64,000 nucleotides of DNA, taken from the NCBI GenBank assembly GCA_905233765.1, contig CAJOCU010000003.1:1-64000 (forward strand), in the 5' to 3' direction. The DNA comes from an uncultured Bacteroidaceae bacterium. Its GTDB lineage: Bacteria > Bacteroidota > Bacteroidia > Bacteroidales > Bacteroidaceae. A program made the position numbers and the translations under genes. Below, piece by piece: positions 55,231 to 64,000 of the stretch. Under the pieces are notes generated by a model. It searched no databases, was not told the origin of the DNA, and saw only the letters and a list, made by a program, of their open reading frames with translations. Every line of letters begins with the position of its first letter. The first letter of the stretch is position 1.

Positions 55231-56554
55231 TGCTTATTTCTTATTTTCGGCGCTCGTCTCCTGCACTAGCGACGAAGAGCCGGAGCAGCAGCCGACGGTT
55301 GAGGAGCCGGTCGTGGAAGAGCCGCGCGAGGGCGTGAGCATGAGCTTTGCCGCACGCTTCGCCGATGCGGTGGAAAGCGAAAGCGCCGCCAAGGCACGCG
55401 CCACCCGCGCCGTTGACCCCGAGCCGGGCGACGGCGAGCTGACCGACGCGCTGCTGAAGAGCCTGGGCTTCGGCGTCTATTGCTGGTACACGGGCACCAA
55501 CTACTTCGACCCTGATTTCACGGCCCCCAAGACACACATCAAAGACTACCTGGGCGCCACGGGCTATATGCTGATGCGCAACCAGAAGGTGGAGTGGAAA
55601 GCGTGGGACGGCGTCACCGATTCCTGGGGCTACACACCGCTGAAGTACTGGCCCACAGACCCCAACGACCGTCTGACACTGCGTGCCTATGCCCCCTACA
55701 CCAACTACCTGGTGACCGACGTACACGGGATGCCGCAGCTGCCCGTGGTGGTGACCAAAGATGACTACCACAACGGCGCACAGCACGACCCGCTATGGGG
55801 CACGAGCAAGCACGACGGCACCGTCGATGCCGACGACGCTGTCGATCCGGAGGAGAACGAGGTCTATGGCAAGCACTACAACAACTACACCTACCCCATG
55901 AGCGGCAACCAGCTGGCACCCGACAACCGCGACGGTATCATCTACTGGTACTTCCACCACGGCATGTGCCGCCTGCAGTTCACCTGTTCCATCATCCCCG
56001 ACCCGGGCTGCGACAACGTGACCATCACCAGCATCAGCATCGAACCGCTCTACACCCAAGGACTCCTCAGCCTCAGCAGTGCGACGGCCTCCGAAGAGGA
56101 GAAGCCCACGTGGACGGAACGCGGCGGCGAGATGACCGTGACCCTCAACGAAGGGGATCCCAGCACCACCGCCGGCGACCTCGCGCCCATACCCACGCCC
56201 GATCCTGAACCCCTGGACTTCAACCCCTACCCCTTCACCATCGACATCGTCGATGACCCCGCAAGTCCCACGGGTCCCCTGGACCTGCTCCCCAAAGGGT
56301 TGCTCATCATCCCGCGCGACTACAGGTCGCCCAACACCCCCATGACCATCTCCATCACCTACTACATAGACGGTCTGTCGAGCGACAAACAGACGGCGGT
56401 AGGTACCATCCCCCGCATCTTCTACGGCAACACCAGCTACACCCTGGGCCTGTCGCTGACACCCTCTACCAAGGGATTGGATATCACCCTCGTACAATCT
56501 GCCTTCACGCCCTGGATTATCATTCCCGGCGACCATGAGGTGTATAACTGGTAG
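55136..56554 (+). CDS. Fimbrillin-family lipoprotein (Mfa-like), accessory subunit 3
   Basis: 472 residues. It has the shared leader and lipobox SALVSC (Cys43), then a Glu/Pro-rich linker (EEPEQQPTVEEPVVEEPREG). Mfa-like features are KSLGFGVYCWYTGTNYF, YMLMRNQKVEWKAW, WGYTPLKYWPTDPNDRLTLR and WYFHHGMCRLQFTCSI. The protein is rich in Asp/Pro loops. The end, FTPWIIIPGDHEVYNW, is unlike the other subunits, so it may be a terminal piece. Confidence 0.85.
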   Translation: MNNKRYNQAWGLHGANGLHGLRCANYYFLFFIAYFLFSALVSCTSDEEPEQQPTVEEPVVEEPREGVSMSFAARFADAVESESAAKARATRAVDPEPGDGELTDALLKSLGFGVYCWYTGTNYFDPDFTAPKTHIKDYLGATGYMLMRNQKVEWKAWDGVTDSWGYTPLKYWPTDPNDRLTLRAYAPYTNYLVTDVHGMPQLPVVVTKDDYHNGAQHDPLWGTSKHDGTVDADDAVDPEENEVYGKHYNNYTYPMSGNQLAPDNRDGIIYWYFHHGMCRLQFTCSIIPDPGCDNVTITSISIEPLYTQGLLSLSSATASEEEKPTWTERGGEMTVTLNEGDPSTTAGDLAPIPTPDPEPLDFNPYPFTIDIVDDPASPTGPLDLLPKGLLIIPRDYRSPNTPMTISITYYIDGLSSDKQTAVGTIPRIFYGNTSYTLGLSLTPSTKGLDITLVQSAFTPWIIIPGDHEVYNW

Positions 56555-56603
56555 CCCCTGGCGGGAATGAAGGATGAAGAATGAAGAATGAAACAAGAAT
56601 AAT

Positions 56604-56710
56604 TAAGAAATAAAAATGAATAATAAGAGATATAATCAGGCATGGGGACTGCATGGAGCCAATGGGCTTCATGGGCTGCGCTGTGCTAATTATTATTTCT
56701 TATTTCTTAT
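56604..56710. repeat. Leader cassette, copy 4 of 4
   Basis: The same block as at 53785 and 55124, with one visible change (GCATGGAGCC in place of GCATGGGGCC). Confidence 0.75.
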
Positions 56711-57911
56711 CTCTTATTTCTTATTTCCGGCGCTCATCTCCTGCTCCAGCGACGATGCAGAGCCAGCACCCGAGCCACAACCGCAGGAATGGGAGATGCC
56801 CATCAGCGCGTCGGCATCGGCACTGCCGTTTGAAGATGGCAGGGAGACGGCCGAGGCACCACTCGCCGTCACCCGCAGCTGGACGCCACCGGCGTCATAC
56901 TATCTCTACGACGAACTCTATGAGCCGGGCACCTATTTCGAATCGCTGCAGGACCAAGCCATTGATGTGTTCTTCACCAAGAACGCCGATGCCACCATCC
57001 ACGGTCGCCTGCGCAAGAAGAGCGACGGCTTCTGGAAACTCGCCCTAAGCGTGGAACCAGACCTCGTCACCACCGGCACCTACTACGTCTATGGCTTCAT
57101 CCCCCGTAGCGCTGCCGACAACGCCACCCTGACACTGCTCCCCGAGAGCAGCACCTACGAGGACGGCGCCGTGCTGACCATTCACGGGCTGAAGTCCATC
57201 ACCACAGACCCCTGCGTCATCATCGGCGCGAAACAAGGGCCTAATGGCAACACCGACAGCGGGCTGCGCCGCGGCGACTTCGCCTTCTATATCGATGCCG
57301 GCACACACGAGGAAGATGGCAAACAGGTAATCAACTCGAACTACCTGTACCTGCTCTTCGACCACCTCTACTCGGCATTGTGCATCAGCATGAAAGTGCA
57401 TAGCGACTATGCTGCCCTACGCACCATCAAGCTGAAATCCCTGTCGCTGCAGACCGCCGCCGGTGCCACACCCACGAAAGCCAAGACAGACGTGACCATC
57501 ACGCTGACGAAGACGGCTGGCACCAACCCCATCACCAGCGTGGCATACACGCCTACGGAGGGTGAAGATGCAGAGGCCAACGACTACATCATGTATTCTG
57601 AAGACGGCATCACACTGAGCACCAGCTTCAGCTCCTACATAGGCCACTTCATGCCCAATGGCATCGACAAGCTCGTCCTGACCAGCACCTACGACGTCTA
57701 TGACAAGAACGTCACCGCTGAACACCCCGAAGGCAACCTCATCCGCAAGAACAGCACCGCCACGAACACCCTCGACGTCACCGAGTTGTTCTCCGGACAG
57801 AGTTCTACGCTACGAGGCCGAATCTATAACTTGAGCATCACCATCAAACCCACCTATCTCTATGTGCTGTCCGAGCCAGACCTCGACAACCCGACGATGG
57901 TGGTGGAGTGA
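56616..57911 (+). CDS. Fimbrillin-like lipoprotein, accessory subunit 4, divergent
   Basis: 431 residues. It has the shared leader with lipobox PALISC (Cys43) and a Glu/Pro/Gln-rich linker. The mature part lacks the KYWP motif of the others. It has SYYLYDELYEPGTYFESLQD, GTYYVYGFIPRSAADNATLT and LYLLFDHLYSALCISMKVHS instead, the latter in the place of the HALSRI segment. It ends TIKPTYLYVLSEPDLDNPTM. Probably another fimbrial subunit, but the fold assignment is less certain. The giant repeat gene follows after 67 bp. Confidence 0.75.
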   Translation: MNNKRYNQAWGLHGANGLHGLRCANYYFLFLISYFLFPALISCSSDDAEPAPEPQPQEWEMPISASASALPFEDGRETAEAPLAVTRSWTPPASYYLYDELYEPGTYFESLQDQAIDVFFTKNADATIHGRLRKKSDGFWKLALSVEPDLVTTGTYYVYGFIPRSAADNATLTLLPESSTYEDGAVLTIHGLKSITTDPCVIIGAKQGPNGNTDSGLRRGDFAFYIDAGTHEEDGKQVINSNYLYLLFDHLYSALCISMKVHSDYAALRTIKLKSLSLQTAAGATPTKAKTDVTITLTKTAGTNPITSVAYTPTEGEDAEANDYIMYSEDGITLSTSFSSYIGHFMPNGIDKLVLTSTYDVYDKNVTAEHPEGNLIRKNSTATNTLDVTELFSGQSSTLRGRIYNLSITIKPTYLYVLSEPDLDNPTMVVE

Positions 57912-57912
57912 A

Positions 57913-57950
57913 GACCCACCCCCGACCCCTCCCGTCAGGGAGGGGAGGGA
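57913..57950. repeat. GC-rich palindromic element before the giant gene
   Basis: GACCCACCCCCGACCCCTCC followed by CGTCAGGGAGGGGAGGGA, directly after the stop codon at 57911. It is the reverse orientation of the copy at 58041-58080. Confidence 0.7.
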
Positions 57951-57978
57951 ATGAGAGAATGAGAAAATAAAAAATAGA

Positions 57979-60900
57979 ATGAGAGCAATGAAGACCACAT
58001 TCCAGCACATAGCACGATGCATCAACCAGCATCGCGCCAGCCTGCTCCCCGCCCTCTACGGGAGGGGTCTGGGGGTGGTTCTTTTGCTCCTTTCGTCCCT
58101 TGCTCACGCCCAAATCAAAGTCGGTGGTAACATCTATGGCGGTGGCAACCAGGGTAATGTGAATGGCAGCACGACGGTGACGGTGCAGTCAGGCAACCTG
58201 AACAAGGTGTTCGGCGGCGCGCGTATGGCCAATGTGGGCGGTAACGCCTATGTGAACATCGACGGCGCGAACGCCCAAGGCTACATGGTCATCAACTATG
58301 TCTATGGCGGCAACGACATCGCCGGCACCATCGGCACGGCGAAGGCCGTGAATGAACCGTTACCGACCGAGTTGGAGGGCAACCGGGACGGCGTGGACGA
58401 TACCTGGAACACCTACGTGCACCTCTCCGCCAAGACGACGACGTCCACCACCTATTTCACACAAGACGAGATTGATGCCGCCAGCGAGAGTGACCCCGCC
58501 TACGGCAAGACCACCAATGACATCAAGACACGCGCCACCGTACACCCCGAGAACAAGAAGGTGTATATCGGCCAGCTCTTTGCCGGCGGTAATGGTAGCT
58601 ACACCTATACCGATAGCGAGGGCGATCCGCTGACCGACGGCGCTGGGAATTATATTGTCAAGGATGGCGAGACGACCATCGCCAGCCGCGCCACAGCCTT
58701 CAACCTCCCCGAGGTGGGCAAGTCCTACCTCGATGTGCAAGGCGGCTCCATCGTCTATGCCTACGGCGGCGGCAACAACGCCACCGTGACGGAAAAAGCT
58801 GTCATTCACGTGGATAACCCCAGTGCTGTGGTCAACGAGGTCTTCGTGACCGATGCCACAGGTCTGGAAGACGAGGATGCCACAGAAGACACGGAAACCG
58901 TTCATAACATCCTGACCGCCGACCGCTTCCGCTACGACATGGGCATCAACACCGGTTTCTCGTTCCCCAGCAGCGATGCCTTCCAGATTGGTCGCTTCTT
59001 CGGCGGTAACAACCGAGCCGAGATGTCTATCCGTCCGATGTGGAACCTGCTATCCGGAAAAATCCGTAATCTTTACAGCGGCGGTAACCGTGGCGCGATG
59101 ACCAGCCCCGATGGTCTGCTGCTGGAGATTGCTGCCAACTCCACGATTGTCGTGGACAACCTCTACGGCGGCTGTCGTATGGCCGATGTATGTCCGAAGG
59201 TGGATGGCGTCTATACACCTGTCACGAACCTGCCTGGCTATTACTTCCCCAATGAGTTGTCGGCCCGTGTCCTCATTCGCGGTGGCGACATCAACAATGT
59301 CTATGGCGGTAACGACGTGACAGGTAAGGTGTATGGCGGCAATGCCATCGGTATCCGTACCACCATCCGCGGCGACGTCTATGGCGGCGGCAACGGCGCC
59401 TACCCCTATACCGACAACCCCGGCTTGCAGAACGACGACATCTACGGCGACCTGTTCTATGAGACCGACGGTACCGTGGCATCCCTCAACAACTTCCGTC
59501 CGAATGCCGAGCAGGTGTCCATCCGTCTGGCAGGCAAGGGCCCCGGTCCGGGGTACACCTTCGTCAAGGGTGCTATTTATCTAGGAGGTAACTGCGCTAC
59601 ACTGGACACGAAGAAAGTGAACCCGCTGGTGGAGTTGAAGATTGGCTCCTATGTCATTGCCGACAAGGTGTTCTTGGGCAACAACGGCGAGGAAATGATC
59701 GACGAGAACATCCTCAACCATTATGCCGGCAACGTTGTCCCGCGCTTCTCAGATTTGCATCTGGAGTTGGAAGACAACATGAAGGAATACATGGAAGGCG
59801 TGTGCATGAACCTGCAGCCAAGCATCGTGTTCGACCGTGTGGCCAATGGCGACCCTGCTGACTATCTGGACAATACGAGCTATATCGGTTCCTTCTACTG
59901 CGGCGGTAATGTGGGCAGTATGTCCATTCCTGATAAGAACCTCTATCGTGTGGATCGCAAGCTGAATATCTTTAATAAGTTTGTAGGCGGCTGCAACAAT
60001 GCTTATGTGACAGCTCGTGACGGACTGAATGCGAAATATGAGGGCGGTGTCATCGGTGCAATGGATGAGCGCACGAACTATACCGACGACGGAACAGCAA
60101 CAGGCAATATCAAGGACCGTCTGGAGATTAACCTGGAGAACCTGAACATCATTCCGCTGCGATGGAACGAAGACAAGACAGGCCTCATCTGGAACACCAT
60201 GGAATGGAGCGAGGATGTCTATACCGAGATGGAGGTTGGCACCGAGTTAGCAGACGGAGATAAGTACTACACCTATTCTGCAGGCGTTTACACTGAGCAT
60301 ACGCAGTCTGGAGCTCACACGGTCACAGCGGAAGACCATTACTACTCGAAGGACTTCGGCCTTGTGGAGGTTCCCAATATTGACTACGTGGGTGACCCGA
60401 CCGGGTACGCGAACGGCGACTACGACGGTGTGCGACTGATGGGCGGCAATGTCTATGGCGGCTGCTACAACAGCGGCCACGTGAATGGCAATATCGTGAT
60501 CAATATCAACGAGGATGTGCTGAAGCGTGACGAGGTGTTCGGCACAGGCGAAGGCCCCTATGGCAACAAAGCCTCTGGCGTGAAGCTCCTGGAACAGCGC
60601 GACGACCTTGACGCCATGGCATTGATGGTGTTCGGCGCCGGCCACGGTAAGGACACCGAGGTATGGGGTAGCTCCACGGTGAATGTGAACTACGGCTACG
60701 CCTTCCAGGTCCTAGGTGGTGGTGAAGAGGGTATGGTGGGTCGTCCCCAAGGCCCGTCCGATGAAGAAGATGGCACCTACGATTCCGAGACGAAATCATA
60801 CACGACCAATGGCAAGCTCTATCGCTACGATCCCCGCTATAGCACCATCGTGAACCTGAATGGTACGCTGACCGCCTCGGACAATGAAACCCGTATCGAC

Positions 60901-63900
60901 CGTATGGCCGAGACCGAGTATATCTACGGTGCCGGCAAGGAGGGTGATGTCTGCGGTAACTCCTATGTATATCTGGGCAAAGGCCGCATCTACGATGCCT
61001 TCGCCGGCGCGTGCGAAGCCAATATCCTGGGCCATACCGAGGTGTATATCGGTCGTCAGCGCAATACCGACGGCACGCTCAAGGACGGCTTCCCGTGGGT
61101 TCAGGATATTGTCTATGGCGGCAACGACTTCAGCGGCACCATCTTCGGCAACTACGAGGACGGCTACAACTTCATGAAACGCTTGCGGAACGCCTCTGAT
61201 CAGGAATCGCTGCATGGCACCCCGCGAAGCGGTAACCCCGGTGTCTTGAAGTCCTCGACCTATGTGGAATACGACCTTGGTCGTGTCGATACCATCTTCG
61301 GCGGCCACTACGCCTTCTACAACTACGCTTCTGAAGAGTATGAAGGCTATGAGATGCCGTATATGGAGAATTCCTTCGTGAACATCCGTCCGAAGCACCA
61401 TGACAGCAACCACATCACCGCCGTCTTCGGCGGCGGTACGGGCTATCCCAAGAACCGCGGTGGCGACGAGTCGCAAGACCATAGCTATGTGCTCATCGAC
61501 ATTCCCGACGAAGAGGATGAGTTCACAACCACGGAGGTCTTCGGTGCCGGCAGCTACAATGGTCTGGGCATGCGATATCCAAAGGTAGAAACCTTTGCAC
61601 CCGGCTTTAATCGTGACCTCTGCTCCGCTATCATCGACTTGCTGCATGGCGAGATTGGTGATGTCTATGGCGGCAGCTTCAACGAGGGTGTGACCGCCCG
61701 CACGGTGGTGAATGTGCCTGATGTATCGACGATTAAGGTGAAGAACATCTTCGGCGGCTCCTATGGTACGCAGATCCTGCCGCCCTGCGATGTCATTCAG
61801 GCCATCGTGAACTATAACAATACCGGTGAGGGTGCGCGCGTAACGGGCAACCTCTATGGTGGCAACAACAATGAACGTCGTTCATTGTTCACCCAGGTGA
61901 ACATCTCGTCGCCTGTGTGGTCGGACAAGGAGAAGGGTTATCTGGCCAAAGTCTATGGTGCCGGTAAGGGTATCGACACATGGTCGGAACACACGCTGGT
62001 GAACCTTCAGTCCGGTGCCAAGGTCTATGAGGCCTATGGCGGCGGTGAGATGGGGCATGTGCTGAATGCCGAGAGCGTGCAGAAGTATATGAACCTGTAT
62101 AAGGACGGTCCGTCGAATCAGATCAGTGCCCAAGACCCCTACTGGAATGACCCAGGCAAGTGGACGTTAAATCCATCCACGGGAATGCGCACAGTGACGG
62201 AGGAGCCCTATTTAACTAGATGGAAGGCCGACTGGGAGGATGCCTGGAAACTGGGTAACTACTACACGCCGAACGAAGACTTCGATAACTATTTTGAGGT
62301 ATTTGCAGCCCTGCGAGGTACCTCTCTGGTCTATAAGGCGACAATCGATGACCGCGATTTCTCGGCGTTCTCTGAGGAGGAAAAGCCCAAGCGCCAATAC
62401 ATCTACAGCACCAATGTCCTCATTAACCAGGGCGCTGAAGTCGTGAACTACGCCTATGGCGGCGGCTATGGCGATGCTTCTGAGCTACGCACAGGTGATG
62501 TCTATGGCCACACCTATATCGCGCTGCTCGGCGGCACGGTGAAGAAGGATATCTACGCCGCCGGTACGTCGGGCGCTGTGGATGACATCTTTCGTGTGGG
62601 ACCCTACAATCCCAGCACGAATCGCTATGGCTTCACGGCCAGCACGACGGCCTACGTCAAGGGTGGCACCTGCCGTAATGTCTATGGTGGCGGTTGGCTC
62701 GGTAATGTGGGCAATCACACCGGCGCTATCAGCGCATCCACTACGGGTGACATCGCAGGTGAGACGCACGTGCTCATCGGCGACGTGGACGGTACCAGCT
62801 ACTACAATGGTATCCCCACTGTCCAGCGTAATGCTTATGGTGGTGGCGAGGGTGGCGCCGTCTATGGCACTGCCCACTTGAAGTTGTACAACGGCTATGT
62901 GGGTTACGACTACGATGCCGGTCGCAGCGATGATCCGAAGACCGAGGACATCGACGAGCGCTACGCTGAGAAGACCGAGGACGACACGAAAGATACCCCC
63001 AACGCACTGCTGGAGGAAGCCGGCTGTATCTTCGGCGGCGGTTACATTGACGACAGTAGTGTTGATAAGACCAAGGTCTATCTCTACGGCGGTCATGTCC
63101 GCAACAGCGCCTTCGGTGGCGGCGAGGTGGCAGCCATCGGTCGTGGTGACATGAAGGAGAAACCGGGCAGTGGCGGCAAGGACTTTGAGTTGAAGGGCAT
63201 CTACCGCCCGGGCAAAACGAATATCGAGATGTACGGCGGTCATGTCCACCGCAACGTCTTCGGCGGCGGTCGCGGCTATGACAACCTTGACCGGCGCGGT
63301 TCGCTGCATTGCGACGGCTATGTCTTCGGTCAGACCGAAGTGCATATCCACGGTGGCGAGATTGGCACGGTGTCCGGCGTGCAGGACGGCGACGGCAATG
63401 TCTTCGGCGGCTGCGACGTCGGTGTGGTGTATAGCGCCTACGAGAAGCCCGACGGTAGTTTCGGCAAGGGCGTGAAAGCAGGCGTACGCTACGAAGATGT
63501 ATATCAGGGCTATTACTACCAGCATGCTTGGGAAAATGAGGGTGACTTCGTAACGGAAACCGTTCCCACATACTATACAGCCGCAGAAGCAGCTGCATAT
63601 AATACCGCGCATAGCCTTTCGCCGGGTGATGCCGGTTATAAGAATGCAGGAGATGTTAGTGGATCTACCACCGAGCGCCAGTTCACCGAGGACTGCAAGG
63701 TGCTGATAGAGCCGCACATGAAGGCGCTGGAGGACGTGACCGTCGGCAATAACGACTATTTAGAAGGTGAGTATGTAGCTATCGACGACTTGAACCTGTT
63801 GGGTAACAAGCAGACCTCTGCAACCACGTGGGAAAAACTGGACCAGACAGGTATCATCATTCACAATGCGGTGTTCGCGGGTGGTAACACGCCGGCGGGT

Positions 63901-64000
63901 GCCTCCTCGACGAGCGCCAACACCGCTTCGGTGTTCGGCAATGCCACCGCATCCATCAACGACATCTTCCACCGCGACATGATTACCTTGGGTACGCGCC
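57979..64000 (+). CDS. Giant exported YGGGN-repeat protein, C-terminus outside the window
   Basis: More than 2,007 codons without a stop, still open at the window edge. The N-terminus is a long signal peptide (hydrophobic core GVVLLLLSSLAHA, cut about residue 44). The mature part repeats the motif [VI][YF]-G-G-[GNC]-[NEYR] about 36 times, roughly every 50 residues, for example NIYGGGNQGNV, VYGGNDIAGT, NLYGGCRMADV, AVFGGGTGYP and NVFGGGRGYDN. Each motif is followed by a short strand with V or I and often TxVxI/TEVYI (VYGGN, then HVLIGD). This pattern suggests a long beta-solenoid. I recognise no named family and no catalytic motif. It sits in the fimbrial locus after five fimbrillin genes, so a fimbria-linked or surface adhesin role is inferred. 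The signal-peptide codons include a palindromic element. Met4 is an alternative start. Confidence 0.85.
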   Translation, partial: MRAMKTTFQHIARCINQHRASLLPALYGRGLGVVLLLLSSLAHAQIKVGGNIYGGGNQGNVNGSTTVTVQSGNLNKVFGGARMANVGGNAYVNIDGANAQGYMVINYVYGGNDIAGTIGTAKAVNEPLPTELEGNRDGVDDTWNTYVHLSAKTTTSTTYFTQDEIDAASESDPAYGKTTNDIKTRATVHPENKKVYIGQLFAGGNGSYTYTDSEGDPLTDGAGNYIVKDGETTIASRATAFNLPEVGKSYLDVQGGSIVYAYGGGNNATVTEKAVIHVDNPSAVVNEVFVTDATGLEDEDATEDTETVHNILTADRFRYDMGINTGFSFPSSDAFQIGRFFGGNNRAEMSIRPMWNLLSGKIRNLYSGGNRGAMTSPDGLLLEIAANSTIVVDNLYGGCRMADVCPKVDGVYTPVTNLPGYYFPNELSARVLIRGGDINNVYGGNDVTGKVYGGNAIGIRTTIRGDVYGGGNGAYPYTDNPGLQNDDIYGDLFYETDGTVASLNNFRPNAEQVSIRLAGKGPGPGYTFVKGAIYLGGNCATLDTKKVNPLVELKIGSYVIADKVFLGNNGEEMIDENILNHYAGNVVPRFSDLHLELEDNMKEYMEGVCMNLQPSIVFDRVANGDPADYLDNTSYIGSFYCGGNVGSMSIPDKNLYRVDRKLNIFNKFVGGCNNAYVTARDGLNAKYEGGVIGAMDERTNYTDDGTATGNIKDRLEINLENLNIIPLRWNEDKTGLIWNTMEWSEDVYTEMEVGTELADGDKYYTYSAGVYTEHTQSGAHTVTAEDHYYSKDFGLVEVPNIDYVGDPTGYANGDYDGVRLMGGNVYGGCYNSGHVNGNIVININEDVLKRDEVFGTGEGPYGNKASGVKLLEQRDDLDAMALMVFGAGHGKDTEVWGSSTVNVNYGYAFQVLGGGEEGMVGRPQGPSDEEDGTYDSETKSYTTNGKLYRYDPRYSTIVNLNGTLTASDNETRIDRMAETEYIYGAGKEGDVCGNSYVYLGKGRIYDAFAGACEANILGHTEVYIGRQRNTDGTLKDGFPWVQDIVYGGNDFSGTIFGNYEDGYNFMKRLRNASDQESLHGTPRSGNPGVLKSSTYVEYDLGRVDTIFGGHYAFYNYASEEYEGYEMPYMENSFVNIRPKHHDSNHITAVFGGGTGYPKNRGGDESQDHSYVLIDIPDEEDEFTTTEVFGAGSYNGLGMRYPKVETFAPGFNRDLCSAIIDLLHGEIGDVYGGSFNEGVTARTVVNVPDVSTIKVKNIFGGSYGTQILPPCDVIQAIVNYNNTGEGARVTGNLYGGNNNERRSLFTQVNISSPVWSDKEKGYLAKVYGAGKGIDTWSEHTLVNLQSGAKVYEAYGGGEMGHVLNAESVQKYMNLYKDGPSNQISAQDPYWNDPGKWTLNPSTGMRTVTEEPYLTRWKADWEDAWKLGNYYTPNEDFDNYFEVFAALRGTSLVYKATIDDRDFSAFSEEEKPKRQYIYSTNVLINQGAEVVNYAYGGGYGDASELRTGDVYGHTYIALLGGTVKKDIYAAGTSGAVDDIFRVGPYNPSTNRYGFTASTTAYVKGGTCRNVYGGGWLGNVGNHTGAISASTTGDIAGETHVLIGDVDGTSYYNGIPTVQRNAYGGGEGGAVYGTAHLKLYNGYVGYDYDAGRSDDPKTEDIDERYAEKTEDDTKDTPNALLEEAGCIFGGGYIDDSSVDKTKVYLYGGHVRNSAFGGGEVAAIGRGDMKEKPGSGGKDFELKGIYRPGKTNIEMYGGHVHRNVFGGGRGYDNLDRRGSLHCDGYVFGQTEVHIHGGEIGTVSGVQDGDGNVFGGCDVGVVYSAYEKPDGSFGKGVKAGVRYEDVYQGYYYQHAWENEGDFVTETVPTYYTAAEAAAYNTAHSLSPGDAGYKNAGDVSGSTTERQFTEDCKVLIEPHMKALEDVTVGNNDYLEGEYVAIDDLNLLGNKQTSATTWEKLDQTGIIIHNAVFAGGNTPAGASSTSANTASVFGNATASINDIFHRDMITLGTR
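58041..58080. repeat. GC-rich palindromic element inside the signal peptide of the giant protein
   Basis: CCTGCTCCCCGCCCTCTACG followed by GGAGGGGTCTGGGGGTGGTT. In frame it codes for LLPALYGRGLGVV, that is, part of the N-region and hydrophobic core. Confidence 0.75.

Noticed and set aside
62485..63717. 410-codon open frame opposite the giant repeat gene
   Set aside because: It mirrors the repeated GGC/GGT-rich codons of the plus-strand gene and has no own features.

Overview
The window reads as a chromosomal piece of a Bacteroidales bacterium, most likely a gut or oral Prevotellaceae member. This is inferred from TAnnTTTG -7 boxes (several with a TTTG box about 20 bp upstream), a Bacteroidetes-type Rpb6/omega subunit, Mfa/FimA-type fimbrillins, BspA-type leucine-rich repeats, GH92/GH109/S1-sulfatase glycan enzymes, T9SS-like C-terminal tails, and BamD, DUF4293, DUF5020 and DUF3089 proteins.

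Layout. 1-4.4 kb: start of an exported protein, a 1.1-kb intergenic zone packed with palindromes and holding a collapsed ATPase pseudogene, a BspA-like LRR protein and a HepT/MntA toxin-antitoxin pair. 4.5-12.9 kb: a GH109-type exported enzyme, a GT2-DUF4922-SpoIID fusion, a GH92 mannosidase and queF. 12.9-20.9 kb: an NhaC antiporter, then a sialic-acid operon on the minus strand (lyase, mutarotase-symporter fusion, AGE-type epimerase, TIGR04076 protein, esterase-like hydrolase). 20.9-23.9 kb: queuosine-precursor transporter, queC, RNase Z and a small secreted protein. 24-29.3 kb: an ECF sigma/membrane-protein/Spy-like operon, DUF486, an S-type sulfatase, an HD phosphohydrolase and DUF5020. 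29.4-30.1 kb: six tRNAs (Val, Arg, Tyr, Gly, Asp, Asp). 30.1-45.3 kb: housekeeping genes (uvrB, bamD, rpoZ, uvrA, rpsA, nif3) and envelope proteins. 45.4-47.3 kb: an exported EEP-family nuclease/phosphatase-like protein.

47.4 kb to the end: one long fimbrial locus on the plus strand. It runs from an OmpA-like DUF3868/DUF3575 protein through a DUF5119 (Mfa2-like) subunit and five fimbrillin-type lipoproteins to an open-ended giant protein. That protein has about 36 copies of a VYGGGN-like motif in over 2,000 residues and is still open at the window edge. Four lipoprotein genes in the locus begin with nearly the same DNA leader although their mature parts differ.

A second theme is repeats. A GC-rich palindromic element of about 40 bp occurs between genes and also in frame inside at least five genes, where it adds peptides such as PLPTREGPGKGS. 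TCAACTG-type short repeats do the same in uvrA and the EEP gene. Two arrays of 22-bp period sit 52 kb apart. A perfect 45-bp inverted repeat brackets the start codon of the sialic-acid symporter fusion.
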